64,000 nt of DNA, taken from Stentor roeselii. Taxonomy: Eukaryota > Ciliophora > Heterotrichea > Heterotrichida > Stentoridae. This document shows, piece after piece, positions 35,624-45,170 of this stretch. The stretch is taken from contig RSEH01000021.1 in the NCBI GenBank assembly GCA_006503475.1, positions 62,001-126,000 of the forward strand. The letters run 5' to 3'. A program made the position numbers and the translations under genes. The notes under the pieces were generated by a model. That model was given only the letters and a program-made list of their open reading frames with translations, was not told the DNA's origin and did not search any database. Position 1 is the stretch's first letter, and every line of letters begins with the position of its first letter.

Positions 35624-36613
35624 TTATTTCATTAGAACTGACTGGATTATCCTAAAATCGATCATTTGTTCCAACAGCAAACGAGAACTCTTCAGCGGAA
35701 TCTTGCTCTTCTCGCTGAAGTCCCCTGGCCAATATGAACTCGCTGGCTTTGTTGATGATAAAATTCCTAGTTCTTGATAGGCTCTTGCTACCAACTCACT
35801 GCAGAAAAAAGTTTCTTCTTCAGTTTTCCATTTCGTGAAACGACTTAGTAACTTCTTGGCTCCTATACCGAACTTTTTTCCTAATGAGGTTCGGATGAAG
35901 TCGTCGAGTTTGTCGTTTAAAGGCTCTGGATTGTCGAGGATTAACTTGCGGAAGACCATTTTGGAGTAAGATTGGCCCCAAGCGTAGGCTAAGAAGTCGT
36001 CCCAGTAGCAGAGGTCAACCCCGCTTTCTTTAGTAGACTCCAAAAAAGCCAGGTCGCCAGAAGGGTATTTATAGACAATAGCGACATGGTCATATTCACT
36101 CTGACAAAAAACTCTCTGCATAGACCCTGCAATGTTTTTAGATTTAAACAAAATAATGTCTCCAGTCTCAGCGATTGACTTAAACTCTTCAACTGAAATC
36201 CTATTGAGTGTCCAAAGAGGATAATCAACCAAAGCCTTTCTTTTGCCTCTAGAAGACATAATATGTTGATTTAAAGCTTCAAACCATTCCTGACACTCTT
36301 TATAATCCGAAAACCGAAGTTTGACAATACCAGACGCGGACAAAGGAACAATATGCAGTTCTTTTCTATTCGGAAAACTTGTTATAGAAATCGATATTTT
36401 GTTGAAATTTATTCCTCCTAAGAACTTTGACTGGACATTGGAGCTGAAGCAGTACAAACATTGATTCTCCAGGACTATATAACGAGTTGGCCACTTGTTG
36501 AAAAATGCGTTTGTGCCTTTTTTTATCCAACCTTCCTTCGTTGGAAGATCTGAGAAGGTCTTTGGAAGGATCGTTGTCGATTCACTCCGATTGGGTCGAT
36601 CTGGTGTGGACAT
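35624..36613 (-). CDS. PH domain fused to permuted NlpC/P60-like papain-fold domain
   Basis: The product is 329 aa. Residues 25-118 form a PH domain (KEGWIKKGTNAFFNKWPTRYIVLE at its start, ending ECQEWFEALNQHI with the conserved Trp). Residues 145-300 match the circularly permuted NlpC/P60 group (YiiX/LRAT-like): GDIILFKSKN, SEYDHVAIVYKYP with the candidate catalytic His176, LESTKESGVD, and FFCSELVARAYQELG with the candidate catalytic Cys271. In this family the His precedes the Cys, as here. Related enzymes act as thiol acyltransferases, lipid-processing enzymes or peptidases; together with a PH domain, a membrane-lipid-linked activity is plausible. Both catalytic residues are present. Confidence 0.85.
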   Translation of the reverse strand: MSTPDRPNRSESTTILPKTFSDLPTKEGWIKKGTNAFFNKWPTRYIVLENQCLYCFSSNVQSKFLGGINFNKISISITSFPNRKELHIVPLSASGIVKLRFSDYKECQEWFEALNQHIMSSRGKRKALVDYPLWTLNRISVEEFKSIAETGDIILFKSKNIAGSMQRVFCQSEYDHVAIVYKYPSGDLAFLESTKESGVDLCYWDDFLAYAWGQSYSKMVFRKLILDNPEPLNDKLDDFIRTSLGKKFGIGAKKLLSRFTKWKTEEETFFCSELVARAYQELGILSSTKPASSYWPGDFSEKSKIPLKSSRLLLEQMIDFRIIQSVLMK

Positions 36614-38076
36614 TTTTAAGAAGGACTAACAAGTCATTTAATTAAAGAAGTTTCATTTAGGAGAGAGAGTTTTAGAATTGTTTGTTGAAATTGATTTAAG
36701 TTTTACATTTTTTATTTGATTATTGTTCAGTTATGGAAGATTTTATTGGGTTGAAAAGGATTGGATGTATTGAAAAGGCTTGAGGGAAGGAATGAAGTTC
36801 TTTGAATATAGCCTAAGTCAAAATACATATTTCAAGAATTTAAGTACAAGTGAGTTAGGATTGTTATCTTAAGCACTTTTAACCTATTTTAATAAACACT
36901 TTTGTTATCTTAAGCACTTTTAATCTATTGCAATTTACACTTAACAATAAACTAAGGGAAATAAAAAGAATTTCATCATAGAAAAGATAGTTTTTAGATG
37001 TTTTAACTTAAATCTTAAGAATTCAATGTTTGAAGTTACTTTCTGGAGTATCTAGAAAATTAGTATACATTGAAATTAAGAATTTTAAAGAAAATCAAAT
37101 CATTTTAGCAAAAGTTTGAAAAGATAAGATTTTTTCATCATTCAAACTTGATCAATTTATCACTTCTGCCATTTAAGTGAAATTTTTCTAACCTCGGCTG
37201 GCGAATGATTTGGATTAGTTGAATTTGTTTCAAAATCTATCAAGTATACTCAATAAATGAGATGCCTACAAGCGATTATTGTAGCTTTTGATACCCAGAT
37301 TAATAATAGTGAATACCAAAGTAATAATAAAATTAGGTATAAACTCTTAGTTTCGCATTAGATGATATCAAATCTATTGAAATGTGTAATTATATTTCCA
37401 AAAAAATTATTTATATTTTAGATAATTAACCGAAAATTTATGAGAGATTTATATGCTAGGTGCATAACTGAAACCTATTTTTATTAAATATAACAATTGT
37501 CTTCGTTAAACAAATATAATATCAGATTTATAATTCAAATTTGATGCCGATAAGTTAATTTAATTCTTTTGAGAGATAAATATTCAATATCAAAATAAGA
37601 GTTAGCGCACGCTTCTAGTAAACTTGTAAACGAATGGATAGTTGCATCAAACTTTAAACCACTCAGAAAGTCTTTTTTTCAGAGGCTTAAATATTCTTGA
37701 ACGAAAATTAATTTTACTCTATTTTTCATACACAAATAGATTGAAATTAGAATTTTTTGAAATAGTATTTTAAAATTCTTTATCTTCCAAGTATCACAAT
37801 CATTTTTTTAAGTCATCAAAGTAATTGAAAACTTTTTGAAAAATTGTAATTGATTCCCAACTTTCTTATTCCTGCTCATAATAGATAGAATGATCATGTT
37901 TAAGGGAAAATAATCTATGCTTTTCTAATCTTAATTAATAATTTTAAAGCAGATTATGTTAATTTTCAAAAGTTTTCTATTATGTAAATATCACTTTTCA
38001 CCTACAAGATTTCTCTATTTTTGAACTGATTCTTATTTGATCATGATAACTTTCATGAAAACATCTTAGAATAAAA
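36614..38076. other. 1.46-kb AT-rich ORF-free tract with a 41-bp tandem repeat
   Basis: No credible gene, tRNA or rRNA is visible on either strand; all frames are broken by frequent stops. Composition is markedly more AT-rich than nearby genes. A tandem duplication is at 36861-36942 (listed separately). The tract separates a divergent pair (PH/P60 on minus, PKG-like on plus) and so must include both promoters, but it is about ten times longer than the usual spacer of this window. Confidence 0.6.
36861..36942. repeat. Two imperfect 41-bp tandem units
   Basis: Unit 1 is 36861-36901 and unit 2 is 36902-36942. Both begin TTGTTATCTTAAGCACTTTT and end ACACTT, differing at about six positions in the middle. 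They look like a local tandem duplication that has partly diverged. Confidence 0.85.
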
Positions 38077-40731
38077 ATGGGATGCACTATTTCGAAAAAA
38101 TCAAGAGAAGAAAGCAAGTCGAAAAAAAATCTCGAAGGATTTAACCAAGATTTTTTAAATTACAGGCAAACTAAACCAGACCAAGTATTAATAACCCCTG
38201 AACTAGAACAAGAAGCTCTAAATTCTGAAAAAAATTCAAATCTTTTTTGCTTACTTTCAAATCCTCAGAAAACCCAAGAAAGTATTCGAAAAGACACAGA
38301 AAATAATGAACTTCCACATAATATGAGTACATTTTTAACTGAAACTCTTCAGAACTCAATCATTTTTTCATGTTTTTCTCAATCATCGCTTAAGAGACTA
38401 ATACAAAAAATGCAACAAAGGACCTTTCAAAAAAATCAAAAAATTTTCATAGAAAAACATCAAAATTCGTCATTTTTTGTCATTCAAAGTGGAGCAATTA
38501 AGCTTTTTTCTGGTTTAAATGAAATTATTTTGAATTTGGTTGGAGACTCTTTCGGATTATTGGGATTGATTACAAAATCTTTCGAAAATTATTCAGCTTG
38601 TGCTGTAACAGATTGCTCAATTTGGGAATTATCAAAGGATGATTTTTTAAATAACATCTCAAATGTTTCGAATGGAAAAATTTTGAAAAAGTTTGAAATT
38701 CTTCAAAATATTCAGATTTTTTCAAAGGCTGATTTGATAAGAAAAGATTTGTTTTTATGTTCTTTAAAAATCCTTAAATGCAATCAATTCGCAAAGGTTA
38801 TTAGAGAAAACCAGACCCTGAGTTTATTTTACATAATCGGGAAGGGTACAGTTCAAATCTCCTGTGATGGACTTCACCTCAGATACTTAAGTCAAGGCGA
38901 ATATTTTGGCGAACAGTCAATTTTCAGAAATGCAAAAACAACTGCAACAGTAAAGGCAGCAACAAAATTAGTTCTTTTAACACTAACCCCAGAGAAGTTA
39001 TTTTTACTGACTACTCCAGAAATTGAGAAATATTTCCATAAGAATACGATTAGGATATCATTAAAAAAATCTAAAGTTTTCAGACAGCTCTCTGATTTAC
39101 ACCTGGAGCGTATTTTAAACTCGATTTCAATAGTTTCGATGAAAATTGATGAAAACTTCAAAAAATTTGATAAAGAATCTGTTTTCTTTGTACTTAGAGG
39201 TGAGATTTTAAGTGTTTTCGGTAGTTTTAAGATATATTCTTGTATCGGTGATGAAAACTTTCTGAGAAAAAAAGCTTTAAATGATTTAGATAATATTAGA
39301 ATCCTAGCTGATGCTGAAATTGGAGTCATTTCTTTCAAGAATATTGAAAAATGTTTGGGAAAGTCGATAAAAAATGCCATAAATCATAACAATTTATGCA
39401 AAACTCTCAAAAGAATCACTTTTTTCAGACACTTATCAGGACAAATTATTGAAAAATTGGCAGATCAATCATTACAGAAAAAATATAAAAAAAATGAAAC
39501 CATTTTTAAAGAAGGAACCGTCAACAGAAATATTTTCATTGTTAAAAAAGGAAGAGTTAAACTTTATAAAGGCTTAAAACTTGCAAAACAAATTTTAAAA
39601 AATGGATGCTTTGGAGAATCAAGTGTTTTAAAAAAGTCTTCCAATTTTTCAACTGTTTCAAAAGGTGCAAGTTGCTGGGTTCTCGAAACTTCTGATTTCC
39701 AGGAACTGTTAACAGAGAAAGTTAAAGAACAGATAGAAAAAGAATATCATTTCTATAATCGTCATGTTGAATTACAAGATTTGGCTCTACAACACTTTAT
39801 TGGTCAAGGTTCTTTTGGCTCAGTCTTCCTTGCCGAAAATAAACATAACCAAGAGTTATTCGCCTTGAAATCTGTCCACTTTTCAACAATCCTGCATTTT
39901 GATATGGTTTCTAATATAAAACATGAAAAGCGGGTACTTTTAAGTTGCGATCATCCATTTATCCTAAAACTTTTCAATACTTACAAAGACAGAAATCGAG
40001 TTTTTTTCTTGTCAGAGTTCATCAAAGGACAAGATCTTTTTGACTTGTCTTTAAAAGATAATTTTTCGATAAAGAGTGTCAAGTTCTACATGAGTTGCTT
40101 AATCTTGATTCTTGAATACCTTCATGAAAGAGGAATCATTTACAGAGACCTGAAACCTGAAAATATTATGATTGGGGCTGATGGATACCCGAAACTCATC
40201 GATTTTGGAATGGCGAAAATAATAAAAAAACATAAAACTTGCTCTATTTTAGGAACTCCTCATTATATGGCCCCTGAAGTGATTCTTGGACAGCAATACT
40301 CTTTTTCAGCGGATATCTGGAGCCTAGGAATAATCTTGTTTAAAATGATTTACAAGAAGTTGCCTTTCGCAAATGACTCACATAACCCGATTGAGATTTA
40401 TAGAGAAATTTGTGACTCAACTCTGAAATTCCCTGAAACATGTAAAGGAAATGTATCTCAAAGACTTATTTTTAATTTACTGGATAAGAGACAAAGTAAA
40501 AGACCTGATATTAATTTTGTAAAAAATCAGATCTGGTTTTCTGATCAAGATTTTGATTTGATTTATCTAAAAAAAATTCAACCACCTTATTTTCCTAAAA
40601 TAGAACCTGTTATAAAGAAAAAAAAACACTTCTATCAAAATTTTGAACTTTTCATTTCCAAGTATGAAACAGTGTTTAAAGATTTTTTAATACAAAAAAT
40701 TGACCATGTTCCAAACTTTGATGATTTTTAG
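38077..40731 (+). CDS. PKG-like kinase with four cyclic-nucleotide-binding folds
   Basis: The product is 884 aa. The N-terminus MGCTISKKSREES fits dual acylation (Gly2, Cys3). Four cNMP-binding-like folds follow: about 88-200, 215-300, 330-440 and 446-555. The kinase domain is at 570-830: GQGSFGSVF, Lys in ALKSV, YRDLKPENIMIG, DFGMAK, GTPHYMAPEV, SADIWSLGIILFKM; its C-terminal extension ends in PNFDDF. The layout is that of apicomplexan/ciliate cGMP-dependent kinases. However, the phosphate-binding cassettes are non-canonical: fold 2 has FGEQSIFRNAKTTA, fold 4 FGESSVLKKSSNFS and fold 1 FGLLGLITKSFENYS, none with the Arg that grips the cyclic phosphate, and fold 3 lacks the cassette. The kinase core looks active; ligand control is uncertain. 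Confidence 0.9.
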   Translation: MGCTISKKSREESKSKKNLEGFNQDFLNYRQTKPDQVLITPELEQEALNSEKNSNLFCLLSNPQKTQESIRKDTENNELPHNMSTFLTETLQNSIIFSCFSQSSLKRLIQKMQQRTFQKNQKIFIEKHQNSSFFVIQSGAIKLFSGLNEIILNLVGDSFGLLGLITKSFENYSACAVTDCSIWELSKDDFLNNISNVSNGKILKKFEILQNIQIFSKADLIRKDLFLCSLKILKCNQFAKVIRENQTLSLFYIIGKGTVQISCDGLHLRYLSQGEYFGEQSIFRNAKTTATVKAATKLVLLTLTPEKLFLLTTPEIEKYFHKNTIRISLKKSKVFRQLSDLHLERILNSISIVSMKIDENFKKFDKESVFFVLRGEILSVFGSFKIYSCIGDENFLRKKALNDLDNIRILADAEIGVISFKNIEKCLGKSIKNAINHNNLCKTLKRITFFRHLSGQIIEKLADQSLQKKYKKNETIFKEGTVNRNIFIVKKGRVKLYKGLKLAKQILKNGCFGESSVLKKSSNFSTVSKGASCWVLETSDFQELLTEKVKEQIEKEYHFYNRHVELQDLALQHFIGQGSFGSVFLAENKHNQELFALKSVHFSTILHFDMVSNIKHEKRVLLSCDHPFILKLFNTYKDRNRVFFLSEFIKGQDLFDLSLKDNFSIKSVKFYMSCLILILEYLHERGIIYRDLKPENIMIGADGYPKLIDFGMAKIIKKHKTCSILGTPHYMAPEVILGQQYSFSADIWSLGIILFKMIYKKLPFANDSHNPIEIYREICDSTLKFPETCKGNVSQRLIFNLLDKRQSKRPDINFVKNQIWFSDQDFDLIYLKKIQPPYFPKIEPVIKKKKHFYQNFELFISKYETVFKDFLIQKIDHVPNFDDF

Positions 40732-40862
40732 ATTATTTAATAGAATCAAATATTCTTCAATAATTATAAGTTAATTACTCTAAATCCTTTAATCAATAAA
40801 TTATTCCTAACAACTCTCCTTTTAATATTAATAACCATATTGATAGATATAATAAACACCTA

Positions 40863-42896
40863 ATGAGAAGAAAGATACTTTCCTTAGTTGGTTTCTTTTT
40901 ACTCATTAATCTGATCTCTTACTTGAATAGCTACATTTTTCTGGAAGAGTCTTCAAAAAAATACGTAGTAAATGTTGATTTTTTAGATCATAACTCTACC
41001 CATTCAGTTCAAGTATCTAATCCTGATTCTAAACTTAAGCCAAAATCTTTAGATGTTTATTCAAATACATCAGCTGTCGAATCTTTGATTAACTCATGCA
41101 CTTACCCTGATTTTCAATATACAGATGAAGAGCTTAAAAGTTTTTGGAATTATGAGGTCTTTTCAGATTGCAAATCACAAAGTTTAGATAGCGTTACTAT
41201 TGATCAAAATAAATTCGTTGTCCATTGTTCTTCGGGGACTATACCAGAGTTCTTCTCATTACAGGGGAAAACGGAAAGACTCGGTGGAGCCAGAAAAAAT
41301 CCTGCCGTCTGGGAGCAGTCAAGCCCAGACATAAGTGAAATTTCTTTCGCATTTATTAGATGTGGATTTGAGAGGATTTACTCCTTCACCTTCTTGCATC
41401 AAATCTCTAGTGTTTCAGAAAAAGCAAAAAAACTTGCTTCAGAAAATTCTCTTAACCAGCAGAGCAGCTCTTCAAGTCCTTTTAACGTTTTATTGTTGAC
41501 ATTTGATTCAATATCCCGAGGCAGTGCATATAGAAACCTACAAAAAACAATGAACTACTTGAAAAATGGTTTGAAAGATGCTTTAATCTATGATTTTTTA
41601 AATCCAGGAATTCCAGAAGTCCACACAGTGGACAACATGGCACAGATCCTATACGGTCACTCCAAGCAAAAGATGCAAAAAGAGCTTGGAACTCGAGCAC
41701 CATCCTTAAATTCAAAGCTTCACTTAAACTACCAAAAGTACGCAATATGGACTCAGTTCTCTCAAATGGGTTTCGTGACTCTATTTATCCACGACACAGT
41801 TTGGAATTTTTTAAATACTTTAACAGGTTTTGAAATCCTAGCAGATCACGTATTTGTAAACTACTGGAAAGCCGTTTGGTCAGTTTATGGATTTACTGAC
41901 TACACCGACGGTCAAAAGTGCATCGGCAGCGAGAACCGTCATAACATCGGCTTAACCTACACAAAAGACTTTTTCGAGAAATACCCTGAAAACCATAAAT
42001 TTGCCTACGTTCATCTAAACCCCGCTCACGAAGGGAAAGGAAATATAAGAACAATAGATGAAGATTTACTCAAGTTTTTAAACACGACTCTTAAATTATT
42101 CACTGAAAAAAAAGAAGATTTCGTTGTTTTTCTCATCGCTGACCATGGACAACGTAGAACAGCGATGCAATTCGACATTCGTAACACTTTTGAATCAACT
42201 CAGGCGATGAGTTTCATCATTACTAGTAAAAATTTACCGGAAAAGGTAAATTCGACTCTTTCCTTCAATTCAAAATACTTATTCAGTAGGTTTGACCTGA
42301 ACTTATCCTTAAAAGAACTGAGTTTCTTTCCTTTCGGAGGCATTTCAAATGAAACTTATGAAAAGTTCAAGTCAACTTACGAGACAAAAGACGTTCTCAG
42401 TCTTTTTAAAGAAAAAATAAATCCTGAAAGAACCTGCAAAAATCTCATCATTCCTTATGAAATGTGTCCTTGCAGTTCTTTCGTCGATGTCAGCAACAAT
42501 CAACTGGATATCAACCTTTTTAACAACGGGTTCATTTCTATGATTTTCGAGTACTTTTTACAAACAGCCAAAGAAAACCTTAAATGTTTCAGTGTGGATC
42601 AAGTGGAATTACAAGGAATCGAAAAATTAGTTTTGTTTATGCAAGAAGATGGATGGGACATGCTTTACAAACTTCAAGTTCAGATACTAGTTGTGAATGA
42701 GGTAAAAAATGCAACTGTTCACATCCGAGGCTGCACCCAGAAGCGAATAGAAAAATCGAAAATAATCCTTCCAGATAAAAAATTCAGTCCTTTGAAATAT
42801 TTTTACTCTGGAGTGCAAATGTTTTACCAGATCTATCACGTTGAAGTCTTTTCAAGCTGCATAAAAGACTGCTTTTGTTTAGGACTTAATCAATAA
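40863..42896 (+). CDS. DUF229-family alkaline-phosphatase-fold membrane protein
   Basis: The product is 677 aa. One N-terminal TM (ILSLVGFFLLINLISYL, about 5-21) makes it a type II protein with the bulk lumenal or extracellular; several N-x-S/T sites and paired cysteines fit this. The alkaline phosphatase/sulfatase fold is marked by NVLLLTFDSISRGSAYRN near 205-220 (first metal Asp), a VDNMAQILYG segment, TLFIHDTVWNF, HLNPAHEGKGN and FLIADHGQRR near 425-434 (metal Asp-His). These are typical of DUF229 proteins (animal and protist). The substrate is unknown; the related fold includes sulfatases and phosphoglycerol transferases. The metal-binding Asp and His are intact, so an enzyme is likely. 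Confidence 0.9.
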   Translation: MRRKILSLVGFFLLINLISYLNSYIFLEESSKKYVVNVDFLDHNSTHSVQVSNPDSKLKPKSLDVYSNTSAVESLINSCTYPDFQYTDEELKSFWNYEVFSDCKSQSLDSVTIDQNKFVVHCSSGTIPEFFSLQGKTERLGGARKNPAVWEQSSPDISEISFAFIRCGFERIYSFTFLHQISSVSEKAKKLASENSLNQQSSSSSPFNVLLLTFDSISRGSAYRNLQKTMNYLKNGLKDALIYDFLNPGIPEVHTVDNMAQILYGHSKQKMQKELGTRAPSLNSKLHLNYQKYAIWTQFSQMGFVTLFIHDTVWNFLNTLTGFEILADHVFVNYWKAVWSVYGFTDYTDGQKCIGSENRHNIGLTYTKDFFEKYPENHKFAYVHLNPAHEGKGNIRTIDEDLLKFLNTTLKLFTEKKEDFVVFLIADHGQRRTAMQFDIRNTFESTQAMSFIITSKNLPEKVNSTLSFNSKYLFSRFDLNLSLKELSFFPFGGISNETYEKFKSTYETKDVLSLFKEKINPERTCKNLIIPYEMCPCSSFVDVSNNQLDINLFNNGFISMIFEYFLQTAKENLKCFSVDQVELQGIEKLVLFMQEDGWDMLYKLQVQILVVNEVKNATVHIRGCTQKRIEKSKIILPDKKFSPLKYFYSGVQMFYQIYHVEVFSSCIKDCFCLGLNQ

Positions 42897-42920
42897 CCTT
42901 AATTTCATCTTTATTAACTT

Positions 42921-43027
42921 ATGGGAGTTGGTTGCTTTAAAACTCATAAAATCGCATCAAGTCGTTCACAACTCGAACAAGTATCTTTAAACAGGGAGAA
43001 GAAGAAGAAAGGGTTCGGCTTATTTTA
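42921..43027 (+). other. Possible upstream exon of the MAP3K-like kinase
   Basis: An ATG at 42921 opens MGVGCFKTHKIASSRSQLEQ, an acylation-type N-terminus, but the frame then ends in TAA just before 43028. If the GT-AG segment 42981-42994 (GTATCTTTAAACAG, 14 nt) is spliced out, codons join in frame to GEEEERVRLILM and to the kinase ATG. All other introns here are 15 nt, so this is uncertain. The alternative is a short upstream ORF. Confidence 0.35.
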
Positions 43028-43927
43028 ATGAAAAAGAAAATATTTGAGTCTAGTTTCAATGAATCTAGTTTTCATGAACTTTCAACTCCGAGGTCTGGAT
43101 CGCATATTAATTGGAGACGTGGCGAGTTAATTGGAGAAGGTGCTTATGCCAAGGTTTTTCAATGCATTAATAAAGAAACTGGCCAACTCTTTGCTATTAA
43201 GAGCTTTAGTGTAATTTTCATGCAGATTGGAGACAGTAAGGAAAGAATTCAAAAACAAATTAACTCGGTTAAGGCTGAAATCAGGATTTTAAGAAGGCTA
43301 TCACATGAAAATATCGTCAGGTATTACCAGGCTGACCTGGCGGAAGATATGAAAACTATTGATGTTCTTCTTGAATATGTTCCTGGAGGAACTCTCAAAA
43401 GCATTCTGCAGAAATATGAAAATCTGGAAATTCCTATTATTAAGAAGTATGGGAAACAGTTGTTGAGTGGACTTATGTATTTGCATGGTAATAAAATCAT
43501 TCATCGTGACCTAAAGCCTGCAAACGTATTAATAAACCAAGACGGTATCTTAAAACTAACAGACTTCGGTTCATGCAGAGAATTCGGAGACCTCGAAGTA
43601 AGCATCTCTCGATCATTGAAAGGTTCTCCATACTGGATGGCTCCAGAGGTAGTGAAGATGGAAGGCCATTCATTTTCAGCAGATATCTGGTCATTCGGTT
43701 GCATGTTGATAGAGATGATAAGCGGTAGACCTCCATGGTCAAACATAAGCAACGACTCAAAGCAAGTGATGGAGTTGATATCAAAAGAAGACCCATGGGA
43801 TCAGATTCCATCGACTGAATGCGAGTTGACTGAAATAATCAAGCTTTGTTTAAACAAAAGGCCAGATCTTCGTCCAAGTGCTGAAGATTTGTTAAATCTT
43901 CCTTTTTTTCAAAGCTGTTATAAATAA
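43028..43927 (+). CDS. MAP3K-like (STE11/MEKK) protein kinase
   Basis: The product is 299 aa from ATG 43028, essentially one kinase domain. Motifs are GEGAYAKVFQC, Lys in AIKSFSV, EIRILRRLSHENIVRYYQ, LEYVPGGTLKSIL, IHRDLKPANVLIN, LTDFGSCREF, KGSPYWMAPEVVKMEGHSFSADIWSFGC, GRPPWSN and RPSAEDLLNLPFF. GTLKS, the GSPYWMAPEV activation loop and WSFGC are typical of MEKK/NPK-type MAP3Ks. A 14-nt intron could extend the N-terminus upstream to 42921 with a myristoylation motif (see separate entry). Catalytic residues are complete. It would phosphorylate MAP2Ks in stress or morphogenesis pathways. Confidence 0.93.
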   Translation: MKKKIFESSFNESSFHELSTPRSGSHINWRRGELIGEGAYAKVFQCINKETGQLFAIKSFSVIFMQIGDSKERIQKQINSVKAEIRILRRLSHENIVRYYQADLAEDMKTIDVLLEYVPGGTLKSILQKYENLEIPIIKKYGKQLLSGLMYLHGNKIIHRDLKPANVLINQDGILKLTDFGSCREFGDLEVSISRSLKGSPYWMAPEVVKMEGHSFSADIWSFGCMLIEMISGRPPWSNISNDSKQVMELISKEDPWDQIPSTECELTEIIKLCLNKRPDLRPSAEDLLNLPFFQSCYK

Positions 43928-44086
43928 ATCAACTAAAATGAACCATCCAGGTTTCCAACAATGACAGTTAACATTAACCCCAAGTAATCATCTCCATCCC
44001 CTTTTCTCAATAAACCTTCTCCAAACCTTTTCCTTAAAAACCAACAGATCCTTTCAAGCCTTCCTCAAACCATTAGTAATAAATTG

Positions 44087-45016
44087 ATGTACAGGCTGCC
44101 AGTCAATAATAAAAGAACAGGGTCTCTACATCTAAAAAAATTGTCATCAATTATCACGACAAATGAAGATGATCCAAGAATTCACTCTTCTACTCCTCAG
44201 ACCATCCTGCCGAAAAAGACTCCCTCAAAAGACCAGTCATCGCCAAGCACAAAAATAAAGCTCGGCCTTCTTCATCATATGTTTGAAACACCCAAACTTC
44301 GACAAGACAACAGAAGAAATCTCAGCCTTGCAGAGTCAAACAACTCTTTCAATCAAGATTCAATTGAAAAAATCAAACGTCCTCATTTTTTAAACTTCGA
44401 AGACGGCAAAAAACCTGATGAAAAATATCTAACAACTATCATCAGCCTTACAAGAGAAAATGAAAAACTGAAAATTCAACTGGAATCTTTAAATCATTCA
44501 AAAAATCTACAGAAAAAAAGGGTTAAAATATGGAAAAACTTGAAAGATAGTCAAAATAACTCGAATCAGATAATTGAAAAATTTGTGAAAATTGTTAGAG
44601 AAGAAATTGATAAACTTTCTAATATTTTACTTGAAAAGGCTCCTGAGTCTTTATCTGAAATTGGAAGAAGTACTCAAGTTTTTAATGAAGGATTGAAAAC
44701 TTTGAAGCCTTTGATAGGTCAAAACGCGGTCGAATTGCATCAGTTTGTCGCTGTTCATGATAGTCAACAATTTAGAAATACTGGAAAATTCAAGTCTTTG
44801 GGACAGTCTAAAGAATCTCTTAAAGCTTTGGAAGAAGGCCCTAAGCTTAGAGAAGTTGTTGCTATGGCTGACTTTCAAGCAAATGTCTATGGACAGCTTC
44901 AGTTTAAAGTAGGAGACCGGATACAACTCATCAAAACAGATGACTCTGAATGGTGGTTAGGAAAAATAGGAGAAAAAGTCGGGAGAATTCCTTCTCAATT
45001 CGTAATGCTTGATTAA
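44087..45016 (+). CDS. SH3-domain protein with coiled coil
   Basis: The product is 309 aa from ATG 44087 (MYRLPVNNKR). Residues 1-100 are polar and basic. A coiled coil lies around 100-140 (ISLTRENEKLKIQLESLN), followed by helical sequence to about 215. The C-terminal SH3 domain occupies 255-309: VVAMADFQANVYGQLQFKVGD, DSEWWLGKIGEKVGRIPSQFV, with the ALYDF-like ADFQA, the Trp-Trp pair and the P-S-x-(F/Y)-V end. SH3 domains bind proline-rich peptides. The set-up (coiled coil plus one SH3) is similar to actin/membrane adaptors. Partners are unknown; Pro-rich partners exist in this window but no link is shown. Confidence 0.85.
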   Translation: MYRLPVNNKRTGSLHLKKLSSIITTNEDDPRIHSSTPQTILPKKTPSKDQSSPSTKIKLGLLHHMFETPKLRQDNRRNLSLAESNNSFNQDSIEKIKRPHFLNFEDGKKPDEKYLTTIISLTRENEKLKIQLESLNHSKNLQKKRVKIWKNLKDSQNNSNQIIEKFVKIVREEIDKLSNILLEKAPESLSEIGRSTQVFNEGLKTLKPLIGQNAVELHQFVAVHDSQQFRNTGKFKSLGQSKESLKALEEGPKLREVVAMADFQANVYGQLQFKVGDRIQLIKTDDSEWWLGKIGEKVGRIPSQFVMLD

Positions 45017-45170
45017 ATATCAATTTAAATCAGCAGGTAAAGATTTTAAATACTTTCAATGAAATCTTTTAAAATCCTTCCAATAAAATTTCTCTTCTTC
45101 AATCCCCAAATCTTCCTAAATCAAAAAAATCAACCCTTTATTCTAAATCAAATCTTCCAAATAATCCACC

